9,839 nucleotides of DNA from contig DNZD01000169.1 in assembly GCA_003504855.1 (NCBI GenBank), positions 1 to 9,839 of the forward strand. Direction: 5' to 3'. Both the position numbers and the translations under genes were made by a program. The notes beneath the pieces were generated by a model. That model had not been told where the DNA came from, did no database searches, and worked only from the letters and a program-made list of their open reading frames with translations. The stretch is from Cytophagales bacterium (GTDB taxonomy: Bacteria; Bacteroidota; Bacteroidia; Cytophagales; Cyclobacteriaceae). This document shows, one piece after another, positions 5,554 to 9,839 of the stretch (the stretch's first letter is position 1; each line of letters opens with the position of its first letter).

Positions 5554-7317
5554 ATGCAACACCACCCGGACTTTTTCCCACTGGAACCCAGGCCATCGCG
5601 TTTGCTGAATGAACTCTGGAAAGCCCAGGACAAGGATCGCCACATTTCAACGGCGACCATTGAGAAACTCGCTGTTGAACACAACCTGTCTGAAATTGAA
5701 GTTCAGGGGGTTGCCTCCTTCTATCACTTCTTTCATGAGCGTCCGGCCGGCACGTTTACCATTTATGTCGACAATAGCATCATCGCTGAATTCAAAGGTT
5801 ATGTCCGCATCAAAGAAGCCTTTGAACGCGAGACCGGTGCCAGCCTGGGTTCGGTTGACCGCACGGGTACCTTCGGTTTGTTCCAGACACCCTGCATTGG
5901 ACTGAGCGATCAGCAGCCAGCGGCGCTGATCAATTTCTGCCCGTTCACCAATCTCAATTCGCAAAAAATAAAAGAAATTATTCAGAAACTTCGTCACGGT
6001 GCGCGGCCGGAAGACATCTGCGATAAAGTCGATGAACCCATCCGCTACCTGCCGGAAAACAACCGCACTGTTTTTTTTGCACCCTATGTGCCCGGCGCTG
6101 CGATAGCAAAGTTAAAAGCTATGAATCCGGAGGCCATCATTGAACACCTCCGCATTTCCGAACTATCAGGACGGGGTGGTGCCTTTTATCCAACTTCCTT
6201 GAAATGGGATGCCTGTCGCAAACAATGTAATCCCGTGAAATTTGTGGTGTGCAATGCCGATGAAGGCGAGCCCGGAACTTTCAAAGACCGTTCCTTGCTG
6301 GACCTTCAGACTGGTTCGGTACTGGAAGGAATGATACTCGCAGGGTTTACCGTTGGCGCATCTTACGGCGTCATCTACTTGCGTGCAGAGTACCGATGGT
6401 TGGAAGAAAAAATTCTTCAAACCATAAAACATTTTAGAGACATCGGACTGTTGGGTAAAGACATCACTGGCATTCACGGATTTGATTTTGACATTCGCTT
6501 GCAGCGCGGAGCCGGTGCCTATGTGTGTGGTGAAGAAACAGCGCTGCTTGAATCGATGGAGGGCAAACGGGGTGAACCCCGCACCAAGTGGTTCTTTCCG
6601 GTGGAGAAAGGCTATCTCAATTATCCCACGGTGGTGAACAACGTGGAAACATTCGCCGCCGTTACGCGCATCCTTACCCTGGGACTTAATGACTACCTCC
6701 AGCGTGGTCTGCCCGGATCACCTGGCACCAAAATCATCAGTGTATCTGGTGACTGCCGCAAGCCCGGCATTTATGAAATTGAATGGGGTATGACCGTAGA
6801 TCAGATTCTCACCCTGTGTGAAGCGGAAGACCCCTATTATATCCAGTTCTCGGGCCCTTCCGGGGAATGTATTTCCATCAAGGAAAAACACCGCCGCTTT
6901 TCGATGCTGGACTTGTTATCCCAAAAAGACATTCGCTGCGGTGGATCGCTCATGATCTTCAACAAAGACCGTGACCTGATTCAGGTATTGATGAATTTCG
7001 CTGCATTCTTCAAGCACGAATCGTGTGGTATCTGTACCCCTTGTCGCGCCGGCAATTTTATTATTCAACGAAAGTTGGAACGCCTCCAACATAAGCTCGC
7101 CGACGCCGATGATCTCCGGGATCTGACAGAATGGGGGCATATCATGAAGGCCACCAGTCGGTGCGGACTCGGCAAGACCGCCACCAACAGCCTCACCATG
7201 GCCCTCGACAAGTTCCAGGACTACTTCAAAGACCGGTTTGCTTCAGGACCTGAAAGCAACACGCGAAAATTTGATATGGAAGCTGCATTGGCTGAGTACG
7301 AAAAATACAAACCCTGA
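5554..7317 (+). CDS. hoxF: HoxF, diaphorase subunit of NAD-linked [NiFe] hydrogenase
   Basis: A complete 587-residue NuoE-NuoF-type fusion, close in length to known HoxF proteins (about 600). It is the flavin subunit that exchanges electrons with NAD(H). Residues 1 to about 150 are the NuoE-like domain; it has only two cysteines (Cys114, Cys129) besides TPCIGLSDQQPA, so it lacks the four-cysteine [2Fe-2S] site. The NuoF part shows GRGGA (206-210), CNADEGEPGTFKDR (233-246, FMN site), GAGAYVCGEETALLES (319-334), VNNVETFA (361-368) and the [4Fe-4S] ligands Cys491, Cys494, Cys497 (CGICTPC) and Cys537. The loop after GRGGA reads FYPTSLKW, where the usual form is GF.TGLKW, so two glycines of the nucleotide-binding loop are replaced. 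The start at 5554 matches the usual N-terminus (LLNELWKAQD...); no in-frame ATG lies upstream. It is the first gene of the operon, 3 bases before the next one. Confidence 0.95.
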   Translation: MQHHPDFFPLEPRPSRLLNELWKAQDKDRHISTATIEKLAVEHNLSEIEVQGVASFYHFFHERPAGTFTIYVDNSIIAEFKGYVRIKEAFERETGASLGSVDRTGTFGLFQTPCIGLSDQQPAALINFCPFTNLNSQKIKEIIQKLRHGARPEDICDKVDEPIRYLPENNRTVFFAPYVPGAAIAKLKAMNPEAIIEHLRISELSGRGGAFYPTSLKWDACRKQCNPVKFVVCNADEGEPGTFKDRSLLDLQTGSVLEGMILAGFTVGASYGVIYLRAEYRWLEEKILQTIKHFRDIGLLGKDITGIHGFDFDIRLQRGAGAYVCGEETALLESMEGKRGEPRTKWFFPVEKGYLNYPTVVNNVETFAAVTRILTLGLNDYLQRGLPGSPGTKIISVSGDCRKPGIYEIEWGMTVDQILTLCEAEDPYYIQFSGPSGECISIKEKHRRFSMLDLLSQKDIRCGGSLMIFNKDRDLIQVLMNFAAFFKHESCGICTPCRAGNFIIQRKLERLQHKLADADDLRDLTEWGHIMKATSRCGLGKTATNSLTMALDKFQDYFKDRFASGPESNTRKFDMEAALAEYEKYKP

Positions 7318-7320
7318 CCT

Positions 7321-8586
7321 ATGGCAAATGATGTCACATTCTGGATTGATGGCGTCTCCTTTTTGGCTCCCGAAGGTCAAAACCTTGTTGACGCCGCCCG
7401 TGAACACCAGGTGTTCATCCCCTCGTTGTGCTATTTCAAAAGCGATGCCCCACCCCTAGGCACCTGCCGCACCTGTACCTGTAAAGTCAACGGCAAGTAT
7501 GCACCTGCCTGTACCCAAAAAATCTACGATGGACTCAAGGTAGAGGTTAATACACCCGAACTGGTGAACATGCGCAAAGCCATTGTAGAGATGATGTTCG
7601 CCGAAGGCAATCACTTCTGTCCCTCTTGCGAGAAGAGCGGCAACTGCAGCCTCCAGCATATGGGTTATGAACTGGGCGTATCAGCATCGCGGTTTCCACA
7701 CCTCTTCGAAGACAGGTTAATCGATTACCATCCGCGCCGCATGGTGCTGGAACACAACCGATGCATCAAGTGCAGACGCTGTGTGGAAGAAGTAAAATCA
7801 CCAGACGGCAAGCGGGTGTTCACCTACCTCAATCGCGGCAATGATACCAGGGTGGGCATAGACTACACGCAGGAAGCCCTGTTGAGCGATGAACAGGCCC
7901 ACGATGCGATGAACCTCTGTCCTACAGGGGCCATTCTCGTTCGCGGCATGACGCCCCTGAAACCGTTTGGTGACCGACCATTTGACCTGCTCTCCTCCCA
8001 GGTTGACTTCAAACGAATGATGAAAGAAAGAAGTGAACCGATGGAAAAGAAGATCATCGCCACTGTTTCATTGTCCGGATGTTTTGGTTGCCACATGTCT
8101 TTGCTGGATATCGATACTGGCATTCTGGACCTCGTGGACCTCGTGTCTTTTAATAAGTCGCCGCTCACGGACATAAAAAGTTTCTCCACACGCTGCCACC
8201 TGGGAATCGTGGAGGGAAGTTGCGGCAACGACGAAAATGTTGAGTTGCTACGCGAATTCAGAAAGATGTGCGACATCCTGATTGTGGTGGGCGAATGCGC
8301 AGTGTGGGGCGGACTTCCCGCCATGCGAAACACCATCCCCCTCGGCGAATGTCTTGAGGAAGCGTACCTCAACAGCGTGACGAATGAAGTGGGTGGCTCA
8401 GGCGTTCCTTATCATGAAGACTTGCCCAAGCTATTGGACCGCATCTATGCATGCTCTGAGCTGGTGAAGGTAGACTATGTGGTGCCCGGCTGTCCGCCTT
8501 CAGCGGATCACCTGTGGAAAGTAATCAAGAACCTGTTGTGGGGAGAAGGCTATTCTATTCTCTATTCAGAATTTAAGTACGATTAG
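7321..8586 (+). CDS. hoxU-hoxY: HoxU-HoxY fusion: diaphorase iron-sulfur subunit joined to hydrogenase small subunit
   Basis: One uninterrupted 421-residue frame contains two proteins that are normally separate. Residues 1 to about 238 are HoxU (usually about 235 residues). They carry a [2Fe-2S] site (Cys37, Cys49, Cys52, Cys64), a NuoG-like site His98/Cys100/Cys103/Cys109 and a ferredoxin-like set Cys148, Cys151, Cys154 with Cys200 (NLCPTGA). Residues from Met241 to the end are HoxY, with GCFGC (Cys254, Cys257), VGECAVWGGLPAMRN (Cys326) and PGCPPSAD (Cys391), the expected ligands of the proximal [4Fe-4S] cluster. Both halves look full length, and the linker (about 225-242, FKRMMKERSEP) is short and charged. 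The N-terminal extension seen in some free HoxY proteins is absent. In the complex this chain would carry electrons from HoxH to HoxF. An internal ATG at 8041, after a purine-rich stretch, could still give free HoxY. The stop is 2 bases before hoxH. Confidence 0.93.
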   Translation: MANDVTFWIDGVSFLAPEGQNLVDAAREHQVFIPSLCYFKSDAPPLGTCRTCTCKVNGKYAPACTQKIYDGLKVEVNTPELVNMRKAIVEMMFAEGNHFCPSCEKSGNCSLQHMGYELGVSASRFPHLFEDRLIDYHPRRMVLEHNRCIKCRRCVEEVKSPDGKRVFTYLNRGNDTRVGIDYTQEALLSDEQAHDAMNLCPTGAILVRGMTPLKPFGDRPFDLLSSQVDFKRMMKERSEPMEKKIIATVSLSGCFGCHMSLLDIDTGILDLVDLVSFNKSPLTDIKSFSTRCHLGIVEGSCGNDENVELLREFRKMCDILIVVGECAVWGGLPAMRNTIPLGECLEEAYLNSVTNEVGGSGVPYHEDLPKLLDRIYACSELVKVDYVVPGCPPSADHLWKVIKNLLWGEGYSILYSEFKYD

Positions 8587-8588
8587 TC

Positions 8589-9839
8589 ATGAGCCGAAAA
8601 ATTACCATCGATCCCGTTACCCGCGTGGAGGGCCATGGACGAGTTACTATTCACCTGGATGAATACGGAAAAGTACAGGACTCCTTTTTCCACATTGTGG
8701 AGTTTCGCGGTTTCGAACGATTTATTCAGGGGCATCCGTATTGGGAAGCACCCGTATTGGTTCAACGACTGTGCGGCATCTGTCCGGTGAGTCACCACCT
8801 TGCCGCCGCCAAGGCCATCGATCAACTGGTAGGCATTGATCCTAGGGACCTGGCTCCCGCCGCGACCAAACTCCGGCGCCTGCTGCACTATGGGCAGATC
8901 TTCCAATCCCATGCGTTGCACTTCTTCTACCTCGCGTCACCGGACCTGCTCTTCGGTATGGACGCGCCCATAGAAAAACGAAACGTCATGGCCGTGGCCA
9001 TTGAGAATAAAGAGCTGGCACGCAAAGGAATTCTGATGCGGAAATTTGGTCAGGAAATCATCAAAGCTATTGCCGGAAAACGAATCCATGGCGTTGCTGC
9101 CGTTCCGGGTGGCATGCACAAAACACTTGACCCGGCCGAACGGGAATTTTTCCTTAGCGGAAAAGAAATTCCATCCGTTGATACCATGATCACCTGGTCG
9201 CTTGAAGTGATTCAGTTCATCAAAGCTTATCATGAAAAGAACAAAAGACTGATGGGAACATTCGCGCAATTCCCTTCGGGTCACCTGGGCATGGTCGATG
9301 CAGCGGGCAACCTCGACTTCTATGATGGAAATCTACGTGCCATCGACAGCGAAGGCAACCTCACCCTGGCCGACGTAGCGACCGATGGGTATGAATCGTA
9401 TTTCTCCGAAGCCATAGAGCGATGGTCGTATATGAAGTTTCCCTACCTCAGGCACCTGGGTCGCGAACACGGGTGGAACCGGGTAGGACCGCTGGCGCGA
9501 ATCAATGTGTGCTCGCAAATTGCCACACCCCTTGCCGAAGCCGAACGTCAGGAGTTCTTCCGCTTCACCAACGAACGCGTAAACAACAGCACCCTCTATT
9601 CCCATTGGGCCAGACTCATCGAAACCTTGCACTGCGCTGAAGTGATGAAGCAACTGCTGGAAGATGACGACATCATGAGCAACGACCTGGTCCGGTCCGG
9701 CACCCCACGCAGCAAAGGCATTGGTATCATTGAAGCGCCCCGGGGCACCCTTACCCATCACTATGAGATTGATAACCGGGGCATGATCACTAAATGCAAC
9801 CTGATCGTTTCTACTACCCACAACAACCAGGCGATGAAC
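8589..9839 (+). CDS. hoxH: HoxH, large catalytic subunit of NAD-linked [NiFe] hydrogenase, C-terminus cut off
   Basis: The frame opens with ATG at 8589, two bases after the HoxU-HoxY stop, and stays open for 417 codons to the window edge. It begins MSRKITIDPVTRVEGHGRVT, the standard start of [NiFe]-hydrogenase large subunits. The first metal-binding motif is RLCGICPVSHH (60-70), with Cys62 and Cys65 as nickel/iron ligands. Further family landmarks are WSYMKFPYLRHLG (about residues 281-293), RVGPLARINV, and GIGIIEAPRGTLTHHYEID near the end. HoxH proteins are usually about 470-490 residues, so some 55-70 residues are missing. These should include the second CxxC ligand pair and the C-terminal peptide removed by the maturation protease. 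The subunit would oxidise H2 or reduce protons at the NiFe(CN)2CO centre in the cytoplasm. Genes for maturation (hypA-F) and a hoxW-type protease, if present nearby, would lie beyond the edge. Confidence 0.96.
   Translation, partial: MSRKITIDPVTRVEGHGRVTIHLDEYGKVQDSFFHIVEFRGFERFIQGHPYWEAPVLVQRLCGICPVSHHLAAAKAIDQLVGIDPRDLAPAATKLRRLLHYGQIFQSHALHFFYLASPDLLFGMDAPIEKRNVMAVAIENKELARKGILMRKFGQEIIKAIAGKRIHGVAAVPGGMHKTLDPAEREFFLSGKEIPSVDTMITWSLEVIQFIKAYHEKNKRLMGTFAQFPSGHLGMVDAAGNLDFYDGNLRAIDSEGNLTLADVATDGYESYFSEAIERWSYMKFPYLRHLGREHGWNRVGPLARINVCSQIATPLAEAERQEFFRFTNERVNNSTLYSHWARLIETLHCAEVMKQLLEDDDIMSNDLVRSGTPRSKGIGIIEAPRGTLTHHYEIDNRGMITKCNLIVSTTHNNQAMN

Noticed and set aside
8041..8586. Annotating hoxY as a separate gene from the internal ATG at 8041.
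   Set aside because: No stop codon separates it from the HoxU part in the given sequence, so the evidence supports one fused frame; internal initiation is kept only as a possibility.
4108..9839. A functional link between cinA (NMN recycling) and the NAD-linked hydrogenase because they are neighbours on the same strand.
   Set aside because: A 198-base gap with a terminator-like element separates them, and CinA is a widespread housekeeping protein, so adjacency is probably chance.

Overview
The window looks like chromosomal DNA from a member of the Bacteroidota, probably a Cytophagales-type bacterium. The grounds are the mid-range base composition, the lack of strong Shine-Dalgarno sites before most genes, a good match to the Bacteroidota promoter form (TTG, 19 bases, TAnnTTTG) before cinA, and gene families common in that phylum (DUF4197 lipoprotein, NGVxxGLP-type surface-repeat protein). 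The phylum call is an inference; no rRNA or tRNA gene is present to confirm it.

Left part, minus strand (1-4014). Reading leftwards from 4014: a lactate-2-monooxygenase-like FMN enzyme, a DUF4197 lipoprotein, a PaaN-type aldehyde dehydrogenase, and the N-terminal end of a secreted repeat protein cut by the window edge. The first three are separated by only 23 and 9 bases and probably form one operon. No other phenylacetate genes are visible.

Middle (4015-5355). A 93-base divergent intergenic region carries the promoter of cinA on the plus strand. CinA is a complete 415-residue two-domain protein (nucleotide pyrophosphatase-like plus NMN deamidase).

Right part, plus strand (5554-9839). A tight operon encodes a bidirectional, NAD-linked [NiFe] hydrogenase of the HoxFUYH type (group 3d): hoxF, then one reading frame that contains both HoxU and HoxY, then hoxH, which runs off the end of the window. 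Gaps are 3 and 2 bases. HoxH would split or form H2. Electrons would pass through the HoxY and HoxU iron-sulfur clusters to the FMN of HoxF, which reduces NAD+. The HoxU-HoxY fusion is the most unusual thing seen: it covalently joins the hydrogenase module to the diaphorase module and would turn the usual heterotetramer into a three-polypeptide core. HoxF also has an altered glycine-rich nucleotide-binding loop and an N-terminal NuoE-like domain without its cluster cysteines.

No mobile element, CRISPR array, RNA gene or phage gene was seen.
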